A stretch of 64,000 bases of DNA from Pyricularia pennisetigena (GCF_004337985.1 NC_043741.1:1024371-1088370), one strand, 5' to 3'; shown: positions 1-12,540, counted from the first letter of the stretch. The notes: generated by a model not told the origin, from the sequence alone. Program-made: numbers and translations.

Positions 1-54
1 TCTGAGAGGCGAAACATATGTTTCTTGATTGGTCTTGAGCTACCAACAACTTGT

Positions 55-1563
55 TCAGGGCCATATGGTGAGCCGCATAGAATCAGACATGACGGCACTG
101 TTCTCTCCCTCGCCAGGCCCAAATATGATCGAGTATGGGTCTTGATAAGTTATGCTGCCCTCGGGCAACACCAGGCCATTATTGCCCAGCGCCTCATTCT
201 CTGGTCCCGAAAATTCGATCCTCCGACGTATCGCCAGATTCCACGAAAAACTCGAGTGAGCAATTCCGGCAACGATCCCCGCCGAGAGCATGACCTCATA
301 GTCAACGAGCGCCTGTTGATCCCAGCTGAGACTCTGCAGGGTCTCGAGTTCGGGACCCGTGAGCAAGTCCTCCTTGCGCACGACGACACCATTAAAACCT
401 GCCGAGTTCGCCTTGAAGTCGCTAACATCGGCTTTCGCGGCACCTTGTGTCATGTAGGTGACGGGGATTTGATTCTGTCCCACAAGACGGTTGAAATAGG
501 TTGCCTGTGTCTCGTAGTTTGGCCAATGCATGGATTGGGCGTCGACATCGGTTCTGATACGCACTCCAAGAAAGCTCTTGCCTTCAGCCACGTTGCGGGC
601 GACCTCTTCTCCGGATTGGCCCTTTGGCGGTTTCCTCGGGTCCAGGTCTAGATTGAAGCGCGTTTTCAAGCCGTAAAGGACTGAGCCGGCGAACCGTCGA
701 ACGTCATGTCGCGTCCTCAAGAGCCGGCCAAAACTAGTGACGAACTCGACCGAGTCGTGATCCACACTGTACCAAAATGGAGACCACACAAGCTGGATCT
801 TGAGTGGCTTGCGCTTCCCGTCGTCTTCCTTGGAAATGAGCGTCCTCACCTGCTCCCAGAAGCCATCCAGGTCCTCGATGACGGTCGAGCTGATATTGAT
901 CCTGGGCGGCTGCAGCTGGTCGAGCTTGACCTTGACGCCGGTCAGGAGCGAGGGGACGTTGTGCAGCGCGTTGATGGAAGGGTACAGCCTCATCTGCGGA
1001 CAGAACTTAGTGAGGCTTGAGGTGAGGTGGTCGCTGTCGAAAAAATAGTCCAGGCCAACGCCGCGCAGCGGGCCCTTGGCGTTTGGGATCGCCTGGGCAA
1101 TGTTGTGCTCTGATCTCTTGACGATATCTGGTAGGATGAGGCCGCCAGCTGCGACAAAGATGCTTCCGTGTCAGCAAAAGGGCTATCGCTTTCGGTCTCT
1201 GACTACTCTCCAGTGACACAATTTACCTCCTATCTCGATGGCGAATCGGATACACTGTAGATGACCGTTCCTAACCGTTCCAACGCCCTCGGGCACGGCA
1301 TCGCACTGGACTATCCGGTCCGGATTCCAGCTCCTGCCCGCGCACATGTCGGCGATAGGGCGGCCATCGAAAGCACCACCGTATCCCTCATGGCTAAGAA
1401 AATCGGATATGAAAACTCGCTTCTCGCCCTTGAAAGGGCGCGTGAACCGCTCGAGCTTGGACGTGCTGCCATTGCTTGTCAGAAAGACGAATAGCTGTAC
1501 AATGAGAACAAGAGGGATGACGATTTTTGCTATCTGAAGCCAGTGTATCGAAGCGGCTAGCAT
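55..1563 (-). CDS. Type II membrane O-fucosyltransferase-like protein
   Basis: Two exons: 1563-1227 and 1148-55 (476 aa), split by a 78-bp GT..AG intron (1226-1149). The start at 1563 is the ATG just before a signal anchor (MLAASIHWLQIAKIVIPLVL...) of about 20 hydrophobic residues, so the protein is probably a Golgi or ER type II membrane protein. The C-terminal half has a GVRIRTD motif and a VDYEVMLSAGIVAGIAHSSF stretch followed by an Arg-rich end. These resemble the donor-binding Arg motif and the D..i....F.G...SSFS motif of the GDP-fucose O-fucosyltransferase superfamily. Splicing gives the continuous reading EIGAGGLILPD across the junction, which supports the intron. Superfamily membership is inferred from motifs only; acceptor and donor are unknown. 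The upstream in-frame ATG at 1749 was not used because it only adds a non-hydrophobic leader. Confidence 0.7.
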
Positions 1564-4500
1564 GGTGGCGGACTGGTCAAGGCATAGGAAATCTAAACTG
1601 GCACGCTGAATATTGTGACGAAAAAGAGGTGCGGGAAACCACACGTCGTGATATGAAGACAGGCGAAAGTCTACCTTTTTGACTAGAACTAATTCTAGCC
1701 CACGGCCCAGAAGCCTAGCTCCATCTCGATGATTGACAGATTTCAGCAATCTCTACGGGCTTTTCTCAAATCCAGCACCCCTTTTAGTTATTTTATGTAT
1801 ACGGTTTGGCGTGGCGCGACGGCGAGAAGCCTTGAACATTATGTGGGCGCCAAAACCAGGCCTAGGCCATCGGTTCCGTCCCGCCGGATGGATCGCCCAG
1901 CGCGGCTGAGCCATTGCGTGCTGTGATGTGGTGATCCCAATGATTACTGAATAGCTCGTTGCGAACTACTAGAACTAGAATTAGTCTGGGTTTTAGCGCT
2001 CAGCTGCCAATTTCCCGACTCATCAGACAGGCTCTTTGGTAGACACAGCTTGACAGAGAGACAGCAAGGCAAGTGGGTTGCGGAAATGATAAAAGACAGC
2101 GTGGTTCGGGATTAAATAATACTGCTTTCAGCCATGCGCGTCAAATAACAAACGCCACTGTCGCGACTTTCAAGCCATACTTAATTTCAAGTATCTTGAG
2201 ACCTTTTGAGGTCTGCTGTGCATCTATGGACAACTTTGTACTTAAAAGTGCTTTTGCTGTGGTAAACCTTGTTTGGGCCGCCCGCTCGACCTGACCAAGG
2301 AACAGGGAACATGGTACCGAAAGCTTGCAGCGATACATATGTATGTATGTACTGTACAGNNAATGTGCTACAATATGAGATGTTGACAAATGTTTAACAA
2401 GATTCTTTGCCCCTTCTGTTCAAAGCCGTCGGGTTACCCTCGAGAAGCAATAGAATCGAACACTCAGGGATTCTGTGGGCGCATAAGAAAGCTTGCGCCC
2501 ACCAGTTAGTTACCTTGCAAAAAAGACCCGCCCAGCGCCTGCCGGATCGGATCCTACTGCTTGGCGGGCCGATCATGGGCTGCACCCAGTACTGTACGGT
2601 ACACGGGGCCCGTAACCTTTTTTTTTTTTTTTTTTTTCTTATCCATCGCATTTTTACAAGGTAACAGCCCGTTCAACTTGAGTTCGTATCAAACCATCAG
2701 CAGTAGACCGCCTTTTTGACATCCACCCTTATGACCCCGCCTATATACTACAGCAACTCTTTTTGATAGCCGATCTGCCCGAGTTTGATACACCAATGTC
2801 ACTGTACTATCCCGTATGTCGTTCGACGAGGAGTGCAGTGGGCCAAAAGGGTTTTTTTCCCTAATTTGTGTGGGGGTAGGAATTACTACATACAGGGTGC
2901 TGGCTTCCAATGAGCCTGAAATGAGATGGGTTAGGATTTACACTGCTATCGGCGCCTCCATCACGATGCCAACTACACACCAGACCAGGCGGCCAGCAGG
3001 GTATCATCGCGGCAAAGTCCCGGCGGGAAGGAATCTTTGAGCTTTGGGAGAGTAAACCATTGCCAATCAATCACTGGTATGGAAGACCGCATGGGAAGTT
3101 TTGTTTCCCGTTCATTTCGATTCCTTTCCCCCCCTTCCCTCACCCGCTTCCCGTTCGTTGCACGACATGCTCGGGCTGTTCCTGGCATCTAGGCCATGCC
3201 CAATTCTCTCAAGATACGGGTGTGGCGTGCAGTGCACGCGTGTATTTGCCAAGTAGCCTCTCGGCACGGCAACTTGAACGTGTTAGGTGAGACATCAATG
3301 GGCGGGTTCCAGTAGAGGTTATGGGGATTTTCCCAAGGATACCTACCTTGGTCTGGCACTAGTCTAGCATTAGGTCGAGTTCTAGAACTAGAAACCAGAC
3401 TGGATACGGTGGTAACTTGATTTTTTTTAAAATATTTTTTTTTATTGCACATTGAACCCACTCCAGCTCCAGCGAACACCAGCTGCAGTTCTATAGCACT
3501 GATTATTACCTATCATGAGTTATATGCGGACTTCAACACCAATGCGGCCTGGACAGCAAAGCGGGGCCATTACCAGATAGTCGTTGCATCAGCGGCAAGG
3601 GACTTGGGAGTAGCAAGGCGCCTGCAAGGATAAGCTAATTACTGCATACACTGAAAGCTGTGAGGTGATATGCCCGAGGTAGCATTTGACGCACAGTATG
3701 TGGAGACAGGACAGTGCAAATAAATCTTTCTCTTTCTGTATCTCTCTCTCTCTCTTTTTTTTTCTCCACAAGGTTTGCTTGACGCGTCCAGTACGCGAAA
3801 ATTCGCAAAACACGTAAAAAAAACAAGTTGTCGGCTCAGCCAATTGGATTAGGCGCTCTGACGTGCACCAAGATTTACCCAGCTCCCAAGTCTAGACTCG
3901 TTTGTCGTTTCGCATCCGGCAAAGCAAGCATGTAGAGATTTCAGCTATGACGTTTGTTTACAATGATCCAACCTTGAACAAGCTCGTTTGATGAGCTGAC
4001 GGGGGGAAAAAAAGAAACAAGAGGAAAAAAAAGAAAAGACTTCGCATCATTACCCCTTACAGGAAAAGTCGTTGCTCTCAAAAGTCTAAAAACCAGTCTG
4101 TGTGCTGTTCCGTTTCTTTACCCTGCATTGGTCTCTTTGGCTGTCGTATTTGAGGGGACCAATATTCATTGGATGATGTCCCTGACGTGAAGGATAGTCA
4201 AAACGAACACACCAAAAAAGGAACAAGTGCGTCGTTTGCGACGACGCGACAAACTGCCGGTCGACCTTCCAGCCACTGGGCTGCCACAAAGCTTGGGCAT
4301 CTTGAGATGAGACGGCGCAATGCATGCCCTTGCATGCTCGGCTCGTACCATATCAGGTTAATACGTGTGACGGGCTAAGGCATGCAGAGGGATGAATGGC
4401 TGTAACCTACCAATAGCAGAAGATACACAGACATACAGACGCATGAAAGCGATAGGTGTTTGTTGAATTCAAAGGTAGACAGACAGCATACACACGCTGA

Positions 4501-6889
4501 GGGGAGGTGAGGGGTCACGATATCCAAGCCAAAGACTTGGAGCTTGGGGATCGAGGGGAAGAATACGATAGGCTCATAATTCACAAAGACCAGGGTGATG
4601 GCTTTTCGAGTTCGAGCCTAGCGATGAAAACGGGCCCAAGCTCCCCCTTCCTTTCCTCTTTAGCCATCATGCCAGGAGGTAAGCTAGGGAGGTAAGTAAT
4701 TGTTATTATTAAGTGTTTAGTATGAGAAGCTGACGAACAACCGTCTGCAATCTGATCGACGGAACAAAACCCTAGCGTACAATGAAGGAGGGTAGATCGG
4801 GACCCACGTGGGCTTTTGCGCAAAAAATGGAAGTCGAAAGAAGAGACACCACAATTGGATGATGATCTTTCTCGAAGCGTATGCGTTTAGTCTTTGGATT
4901 TGCATGGTATTAGGCCTACCCCACCTGAGGTACTCAGCAAAGAAACGGCTGTGCATTGAGGGGAGGTGAAGCATATTAAGTACCTTGTGATACAAAACGC
5001 AAGCTCTTTCTTAGCAAAATTCATTATTGCTCCATTTACTGAGCTTTTTGACAGAGGTAATTAACTGCAGGTGGTCTCCTTGCCGACCCCGTTGAATTAC
5101 CTAGAAGCCTAGCAAGTTGTTTTCTAGGGTCCAATAGCCCGGGCGCTTACAGTAGACGGGAGACCTTGTTGATGGGAGTGGAGGGGCGATTGCATCGTGC
5201 TGGGTACTTCGTACATGATTAAGGGCTGCATCTGGAGTGATGGGATGGATTCCCAGGCTGAGCCATGGTCCCGTGTCAATCTGGGCGTTTATTCTCAATG
5301 TTGGAAAGCAAAAGGGCCCAATCCCCAACTCTGGTTTAAACATGCTAGAGTGGACTGGTTCCTCATATCAAATGCTATCGGTAACGTGGACGACCCGACA
5401 CTTCCAATCAAGCCCTCAGCGCTAACAAACCCAAGCAGCAGATGACCAGGCCTGCCTGCTACAGTGTAGATAGAACCCTCGGAAACATCTCAGGACGGAG
5501 TTGCAGTTATAAGTACAAGGGAACTTTGACGAGAACAAAAGAAGGATGCAGAACAAACAGATAGAACAGAGCATTATCATTCCCAGTATCACCAAATTCT
5601 CGGGAGCCCCGAATGTCTATCGAGCGTTAATTAATTATTTGACTGCTCCTCTGCCAAGTTTGGACTTTCTCTCTTAACTCTGCTTGTGACTCGAGCTTTC
5701 AGGTTCTGCAAGATAGAGTGGAGATGCGAGATAATCGATGTGGGCCATCACAGTGCATCCTTTTTCAATAACCGCCTTCCTACCTGCCAATGATGCCATG
5801 GCATGGATGGCTGGCCCAGGAAAGCCTGGGCTAACCACTGCACATGGAGTTCCCTTTTGGAAGTTTTGGTTCCATCTGAACCCCACTTAATCTTTTTTGC
5901 GCGCGCAAACAACAGGCACATCCCCCAGTGTCAATCCGGAGACCGCTGCAGTGCAGCCCCGGGTGGCTGCGCGCGCCCCATCGAGTCGCTCGCCTGCCTT
6001 GTCCTCCCTGTTGCACCTCCCCCCCCCCTTCCTCTATCTCATTTGCGCCATCCGCCCACCCCCATCGTCTCCCCTCTCCAAGTTCATACCATGAATTTTG
6101 TCAAGTTGATTCGAGTGAGTTTTCTGCGTTGTCGATGAACAGAAACCTTGCGCATCAAATCGTTTTGGCCGGTTGTTCTCTCTGCCGCTACCATTTTTAT
6201 TTTATTTTTTGGCTGAGCCGCTAGTTCTTAGATGCTCCCCCACAATTTGCGACTGTTGAATTTACCGTTGAATCAGATCATCTGCATCCGCTTTTAGGGC
6301 GGGGAGGTGACGTACAAAATCGATCAACCAGCATCGCTGTTTGCTTAGGACAAGAAGGGGGGGAAAAAAGAAAGAAAAAGAGGTCAAAGCACAGGTGTCA
6401 GTAACCGCGCCGATTTGTTTCGCGACTTCCTCATAAACCGACCTTTGGTAAGCCACTGGTGTTCATCGACCGCAGAGCCCCGGCGCCTTTCACCTTGGCC
6501 TCACCAACCGTCGCAGTGGCGCATAAAGCTCCCGCTAGGTTTGGGTCGCAAGGACCTTCAGCGGCACCACACGACATTCAGCCAGCCATCCAGTTGAGGA
6601 TTTTGTTGGCCCGGTACGGAGGCTAGCCGTGCGCGCTCGAGCTGCCTCTGTCTACCGCGATACAAAGGAATAGCATCACCAGGATCCCGTGCAGCTTTTC
6701 ACACTTGGTTTTCTCAAGTAGCCGTGGATGCGGAGGCTATTCTCAACTTAGCTTCGATCGGAGTACAAACTGTACATCAACAATCACTTTGCCATCAGCT
6801 GTTCCCGGATCCAGAGTCCCTCACATGCCCGCCTGTATCTGCGCTACGCCCCTACAGTCCACTGGTAGACTGGCCCGCTCGCTGTCACA
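1564..6889. other. Intergenic region, no gene recognised
   Basis: 5.3 kb with only short overlapping open frames that lack domains, signal peptides or consistent splice structure. It holds a 20-T run at 2618-2637, a two-base N gap at 2360-2361, several pyrimidine-rich tracts (for example near 3120-3150 and 6010-6080) and the CTAGAACTAG-like motifs described in the findings. The last kilobase is likely promoter and 5' leader of the gene starting at 6890; a GTGAGT at about 6115 could be a leader-intron donor but no partner was established. Confidence 0.6.
2475..2502. repeat. Perfect 9-bp inverted repeat (hairpin)
   Basis: GTGGGCGCA at 2475-2483 is matched by its exact reverse complement TGCGCCCAC at 2494-2502 with a 10-nt loop. 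It lies in an intergenic stretch followed 115 nt later by a 20-T run. Function is unknown; such a stem could occur by chance. Confidence 0.45.
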
Positions 6890-9088
6890 ATGACATTGCA
6901 TCCCATATCAACTCGTTTCCCTCCCATGGGGGGATCAGCCCGGTGTGCGACACCCCATACGCCTGAGCCGATGGATCAAGGGACCGATCATCAGTCGAGG
7001 ACTCCCTCTGCTCCAAGGCCGCGCCTGAGGCTCAAAAGGAGGATGGTTCCGCAGGCACTCACCGCCCCGACGCAGGACTTCCTCGCCTCTGTTAATGCCG
7101 CCGATACCCCGATACCCAGCATAGAGGAGCCTGATGTCGTCCCGAACGATGTGGAAATATCAGACGGTATTGATCTGATGGCCAGCCTGGCTCGTCCATA
7201 TGCCCAGGATCGCAACTTGCTGAGCATTTCATGCTACGACGATTTCCCACAACCCAAGACCCCCGCGCCCGCAGACATTCCATCGCTTCCGCCACGGAGA
7301 TATCCAGACTGGTCAGCTGGGTCATCTTTCGGCAGCTCAACGGAAGACGACGATGACGACAATTCCAGCACCGAACCGGATTACGAATCCAGCAGACCAT
7401 CGACATCCCGCTCCACCTATACCAACACGTCTGTATTCAGCCGCATGTCTCACTTTTCTGACGACCAATGCATGAGCCCAGAAGGGGATTTGCCAAAAGC
7501 TGCCCACCACGACTACGATGATTTGCCGCTTGCTCGGAATGCGGTTGGCAACGGCCAGACAATACGCCCAAAACGCCACAGAGCTCCTTGGACCAAGGAG
7601 ATGGACGCCCATTTATGGACTACGTTTATGACTTATCTACAGGACCCGAGAGTCACTCCGTTTAGGACTGGAAGAAGTTGCGTGCCACCTCATGGTGTGT
7701 GCACTCGCGTTGCTCGTGAGGCAAAGCGGAGCTGGAGGGGCTCCAAGGCCATCAAGAAGGTTGACAACTCTACTGCAGCTGCTTCCAGGCTTCAAAGTGG
7801 GAGTGTTACCCCGACTGCAAATCACACCGCGGCTTATATCGAATGGCCACATACTTGTGCCGCTACGAGGACTCACTTTAGAGACCTTTGCAAGCTCCAG
7901 CTAGCTACTCCTGCCCACCCAAGCTTCAGGTATTTGTCAAGAAGCCCAACACCACTTACACACACGGCTGCTCGTCACTGGAACAGGCGCTCTACGCCCG
8001 CCCGTTCATCATTCGCAACAAAGGATATGGGCTTGTCGTTAGCCGTCAGTACATCTGAGATAATGCAGCCGTATGGGCCGCTCGCACAGCTCACGAGTTC
8101 TGTAGAAGCTCCAGAACCAACACCAACAGAGCCTGACCCTGCTGTTCTCGACAGTCTCACTCAAGATTCACAATCGCTTCGTTCAATGTATCCCGATATC
8201 TCGGAACCGCCTCGAGGCAAATTGGGGTCTCCATTCACACCAAAAAGTTATGGTCCAAGCTCTTCCTTCGTCTTGTTGTCGGAGGCCATGGGCGCTGAGA
8301 GCTCTCATCAGCCACACACAGTAGGGCCACGACGAACTTTACAATCGCCACCGCGTATGAGCCGCACCAGCGTGGCGCGAAGACGGACCATAATTGGCAA
8401 CAAGCCACCACGTGACCTTCGTCACTCGCGGAAACGTGGAAGTTTGGGTAACGATTTTTGGACCGAGCCAAGTCGTTCCAACGGTGCTAGCACTGCGCAG
8501 GATAATGTTTTACCGGCTTGCCGTGTCCGTGGAAAGAGTTTCCTGGAGGCGGCGTTGGCCCGGTTCCGGCCCACAGGGACAGCTGCCGCAGAGTATAGCT
8601 CTACGAAATCAAACAACAGGGATGAGCTATTTATACCACGCTACACAGGGTCACTAGGCTCCCCACTACGCGCGGAGAGCGAAAAACGAGCAGCGCGACT
8701 CCCTCCGTCGACAACAGCGCCGGAACTTTTGCGCATAGCGGCAACTGAAGCTCCTCCGCGATTGGGTTCGCCGTTTTCCCTAGCACCGAACGCAACGTCT
8801 CTAAGTTTTCCAAATCGGCTCTTCGCGGCCAGCAGCGCAAACGATACCCCCCACAGGGCTCGTGATCGGCTGTTCAAAACTGTCCAACAACCATCATCCC
8901 AGGCCGTACAGGCTGCGAGGGAACCGCCAACTGAATCGTACGTCAGGTTGACAGGCGCTACAGGGGCTACCCGCGAGCGCGGCGGGGCAGACAGTCTCTC
9001 GCAGAGACTGGCTTATGTCGATGACCGTCTGAAGGTGATCCGCAGCCGCAATAACCAGGAGGGACACGAAGACACAAAGCCTTTTTAG
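6890..9088 (+). CDS. Conserved fungal protein with APWT/HLW domain, probably nuclear
   Basis: Single-exon reading frame of 732 aa. The ATG at 6890 sits in a good context (CACAATGAC); in-frame ATGs at 6926 and 6971 are alternatives, the last one just before a basic PRPRLRLKRR motif. A compact domain at residues about 225-340 contains KRHRAPWTKEMDAHLW, a YL.DP.VTPF segment, a PP.GVC.RVAREAKRSW segment and a W-P-H..AATR.HF..LC segment. The rest is low-complexity, Ser/Pro-rich, with acidic runs (about residue 150) and repeated LGSPF-type motifs near residues 445, 590 and 625. The W..EMD.HLW core and the basic surroundings suggest a DNA- or chromatin-related role similar in flavour to SANT/Myb proteins, but this is a guess. 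I do not recognise a named homologue. No intron is needed to keep the conserved part intact. Confidence 0.75.
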   Translation: MTLHPISTRFPPMGGSARCATPHTPEPMDQGTDHQSRTPSAPRPRLRLKRRMVPQALTAPTQDFLASVNAADTPIPSIEEPDVVPNDVEISDGIDLMASLARPYAQDRNLLSISCYDDFPQPKTPAPADIPSLPPRRYPDWSAGSSFGSSTEDDDDDNSSTEPDYESSRPSTSRSTYTNTSVFSRMSHFSDDQCMSPEGDLPKAAHHDYDDLPLARNAVGNGQTIRPKRHRAPWTKEMDAHLWTTFMTYLQDPRVTPFRTGRSCVPPHGVCTRVAREAKRSWRGSKAIKKVDNSTAAASRLQSGSVTPTANHTAAYIEWPHTCAATRTHFRDLCKLQLATPAHPSFRYLSRSPTPLTHTAARHWNRRSTPARSSFATKDMGLSLAVSTSEIMQPYGPLAQLTSSVEAPEPTPTEPDPAVLDSLTQDSQSLRSMYPDISEPPRGKLGSPFTPKSYGPSSSFVLLSEAMGAESSHQPHTVGPRRTLQSPPRMSRTSVARRRTIIGNKPPRDLRHSRKRGSLGNDFWTEPSRSNGASTAQDNVLPACRVRGKSFLEAALARFRPTGTAAAEYSSTKSNNRDELFIPRYTGSLGSPLRAESEKRAARLPPSTTAPELLRIAATEAPPRLGSPFSLAPNATSLSFPNRLFAASSANDTPHRARDRLFKTVQQPSSQAVQAAREPPTESYVRLTGATGATRERGGADSLSQRLAYVDDRLKVIRSRNNQEGHEDTKPF

Positions 9089-11097
9089 CGATGACTACAG
9101 CTCAACATCAAGCTCCTACTCTACACTTCGTCTTATCTTTCTTTTGTCATATCTTACCATTCTTCCTCGCATTTCACAGACTCTTTGTAATGCTTTTCAT
9201 GTTAGTCATGAAGTATCTTTTTTCTTTTTTTTTCTTTTTTTTTTTTAAGCCACGACATATTACTGTTTACTTGCCGCATATTATGACGCTGTGCGATGTG
9301 ATTCTGGTTGTTGGACATGAGAGATACCCCGCCAAGGTGATCCCTTCATCCAGGGAGGTGGAAATGAGGAGGGAACCTGGTCTGTTGACGTTTTTGTTCG
9401 TTTCTTTTAATTCTCGCTATCTATTTATTTTGGTGTTGTGAGCTTATTCCGTCATGGAAGGGCTTATTTTGTTGCAGGATTAGCTTTTTTCAAAGTGAAC
9501 ATCTGCTGTTCCGTTTCACTTGGCACAACACATGGTGTCGAGTGAGCAAGTTTGAATATCCCCGTGAGCGTCAGGCATTAGGGGACAGCTTTACAATTTT
9601 TTTTTTACTTTGTTCGGCATTGGCGCGGTCCGACGGACGGCGGTGACCAGCGAGTTCCGAGAGTGTACTCTGGATTCTGGTGGTCTTCGCAGTTTTGTGG
9701 AGGGGAACGCAATGCACGGTACGATATGACGACAGATACGATTATTTCATGCATAAATTCGTTACGTTCGAGTTCCAGCCACCAAGTCATTGTTGCCCTT
9801 TTGTGTGTTTTCCCCCTCGTTGTTTACTTGCTGTACACAGTACATACCATCTGCCTTGCTTCAGACAAGGTTCGAGACAGGTTGCCCTTGAAGTTCACGC
9901 AGGACTGTTGAATATTTGTGCAAAGGCTCATTTGTTTCGCTAAATATTATTGGCCGCCAAATCTTTTGTGCATACTCTCTCTTGACAAGATAAAAGATTT
10001 GAAGTTGGCGTTCGACATCTAATAGTAATCTTTTATTCCTTCGACAAAGCTGAGCTGGGGAAAGAAGGGATTAATGATGAGAGGGGGGGCTTGTACATCT
10101 ATCTGCGATTGAAGATTGCCCGAAACGGCTCGAAGATATGATGAAATGAACATGAGAAGAAAAGAAGAGTTTGAAATTGATGCCTCATTTGCGGATCGAA
10201 TCCTCTTCTCTTGTTGTAATTGTAGGTAGTCAATACCTAGGTACTTTGTATTTAAAGAAACGCAGGACTATTTGCCCATTGAGATGGACATGACTTGCCG
10301 ACGGAGAGGTCCATCCGGTGAATCCGAGGGTAACCGTGGGGACAGTGCCTAGGCTTTTCCCCAGATAAAATACTCCGGTCGAGCCAATTAAGACATGACT
10401 TGTAGAGCAATCTGGCCGGGGCCTAGGACCCAGAATCCAAAAAAAAAGGCACCGAACCTAGCCTTGACCTCGTGTTGTGATGCAAAAAAAAAAAAAAAAA
10501 AAAACCACGGGAGAATTGGAAGGCTAGCAAGGCTAGCTCCAACAATAATACAACAAAAATAACAATAATGCAGACTGGGATCTGGCTAGATTTTTCTCCA
10601 TACTGAATGAAGCAAATCCAACGTCGACCTTGACTCAAATAAAAATGTTGAATGTTGTACTACTGTACTTATACGCACTGGTCTTTCTAAAATGAGTAAC
10701 CATCTTTCATCTTGATACCAAGTTACAGGGAACCTAATAGTGGGCCATCCACTGTGCCCTCGACGACAACAACTCACAAGCTCCCCCACAGCGAGAGCTC
10801 TACGGGAGGTGAAGAGAGTGCTGGGAGCCTCAACGGCGGGGGAGCTCTTTTTCCCCCCAAACTTCTCTGTGAGCAGCTCGCTGGAAATCCGATTGTCTTT
10901 GTTGCTCAAACAGCTTCTTTCGCAGTTCGCAGTTCGCAGTGCCTTATCCAGCCCGCTTCCCTCCCAGGTCAGCAGACACCGCAATTCGACACCCGAAAAC
11001 GCCGTTTGTCTTGCCCGCCTTTCGTGGCCTATTCGACGGTTCCAGTCATCCCCCTCCCACACACACACACACATACGTACGAACAATCGGTAAAAAG
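9089..11097. other. Intergenic region, no gene recognised
   Basis: Contains the probable 3' UTR of the preceding gene and the promoter/leader of PER1. Seen here: T-rich tracts at about 9213-9246, a 21-A run at about 10484-10504, an exact TACCTAGGTA palindrome at 10234-10243 and a short CA microsatellite just before the PER1 start. No coding frame with recognisable features. Confidence 0.6.
11059..11073. repeat. CA dinucleotide microsatellite
   Basis: About seven CA units, 25 nt upstream of the PER1 start codon, hence in its 5' leader. Confidence 0.8.
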
Positions 11098-12540
11098 ATG
11101 GTCGTCACACATGGCCGCCATCGAGGCGCCATGCAACAGGGCCTCCGCAGCGTATTACCTCTTGTTTTAGCAGCTTGCCTCTTCTTCGGAGCAGCCAATG
11201 CCTCTGTCGGTGACAGGTTACCGGAATTCCGGGAGTGCGTTCAGGTGTGTTTGTCCCCAGCAAGCACTCTTCTCGTCCCTCGATCTGTGATAATGCCAAG
11301 CGTTTCCAAGCAATGTCTCTTGCTGACACTCTTCACCTTTGGGGCGGCTTGGCTCGTCTAGGTCTGTATGCACGAGAACTGCGAATCTGGCACGCTTGCA
11401 CACAAGGTCGAGACACGTCCGTGGCCACCCCCAATCCGTACATATACATACACATAGAAAAGCGCAACGAAAAAAAAAAAAAAAAAAAAAAAACTCAGGC
11501 TGACAGCTTTCACCCTACTCCGGCCTTCGACGGAGCAAAACAAACCCAACCCCAATAAACAGCGCTCATAAACCGTCTCCTCTTGTGGACCTGCCCGGCC
11601 GAGTGCGACTACACATGTCAGCACATCATCACCAGCGACCGCATCGAGTCTGGCCAGCCCGTGGTCCAGTTCCATGGAAAATGGCCCTTTTACCGCGTCC
11701 TGGGCATGCAGGAGCCATTCTCGGTCATCTTTTCGGCCGGCAACCTCTACGCCCACCTGCTTGGCTACAGGTGGCTCCGGCGCTATATCCCCGAGTCGTA
11801 CCCGTTGCGCAAGTACTACATCGGCTTCTCCTTTGCCGGCATCGCCTCGTGGCTCTTTAGCATCATCTTCCACACCCGCGACACCAACGCCACCGAGCAG
11901 CTCGACTACTTTGCCGCCGGCGCCAGTGTGCTCTACGGTCTGTACCTAGCCGTCATCCGTATTTTCCGCCTCGACAGGCCCGGCTCCGCCGACGGCGGCA
12001 AGACGCCCACGAGCAGTAGTGCCTCCTCTTCGTCTTCGCCCTCGGCCGGCAGCACGCCCCGCGCGATCCGCCTCTGGACCGCGGCGTGTCTGACGGCCTA
12101 CGGCTGCCACGTCGCTTACCTCAAGCTCGTGCGCTGGGACTACGGCTACAACATGGCCGCCAACGTCTGCGTCGGCCTGGCCCAGAACGTCCTGTGGAGC
12201 GCCTTCTCATACCGCAAATACACGAGGGAGGGCAGGACCTGGGCCACTTACCCGGGCCTGGCCGTCGCCTGGATCATGCTAGCCATGAGTCTGGAGCTGT
12301 TTGACTTCCCGCCGCTGTGGGGCGCCCTCGACGCTCATGCGCTGTGGCACCTGGGCACCATTGCGCCTGCTGTTCTTTGGTATAGGTAAGAAGAGAGGAT
12401 AATCCGTCTTTCCCCCCACCCCCCCTTTTTGGTTCTGTGGGATCCTCGATTGCTGATATTGACATGCTTTTTGTTTGGTTAGTTTTTTGGTCAAGGATGC
12501 TCAAGACGACATGGCTGCAGCAGAACGATTCAAGGATTAA
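11098..12540 (+). CDS. PER1: GPI-lipid remodelling protein PER1 (PGAP3 family)
   Basis: Four exons: 11098-11244, 11362-11416, 11563-12385, 12483-12540 (360 aa). PER1/PGAP3 proteins act in the ER/Golgi membrane and are needed to remove the unsaturated sn-2 fatty acid from GPI anchors. The N-terminus has a signal peptide (LRSVLPLVLAACLFFGAANA). A Cys-rich luminal segment follows (FRECVQVC, ENC, LLLWTCPAECDYTCQH), then about seven membrane segments. Conserved polar residues of the CREST membrane-hydrolase superfamily are present: IFHTRDTNATEQLDYF and a terminal DAHALWH. A Ser-rich loop (about residues 225-245) replaces a short loop in relatives. Exon 2 uses a GTCCGT donor at 11417, chosen because it alone keeps the frame into LLLWTCP. 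The last exon gives the end ...LVKDAQDDMAAAERFKD. Intron 2 contains a 24-A tract. Confidence 0.9.
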
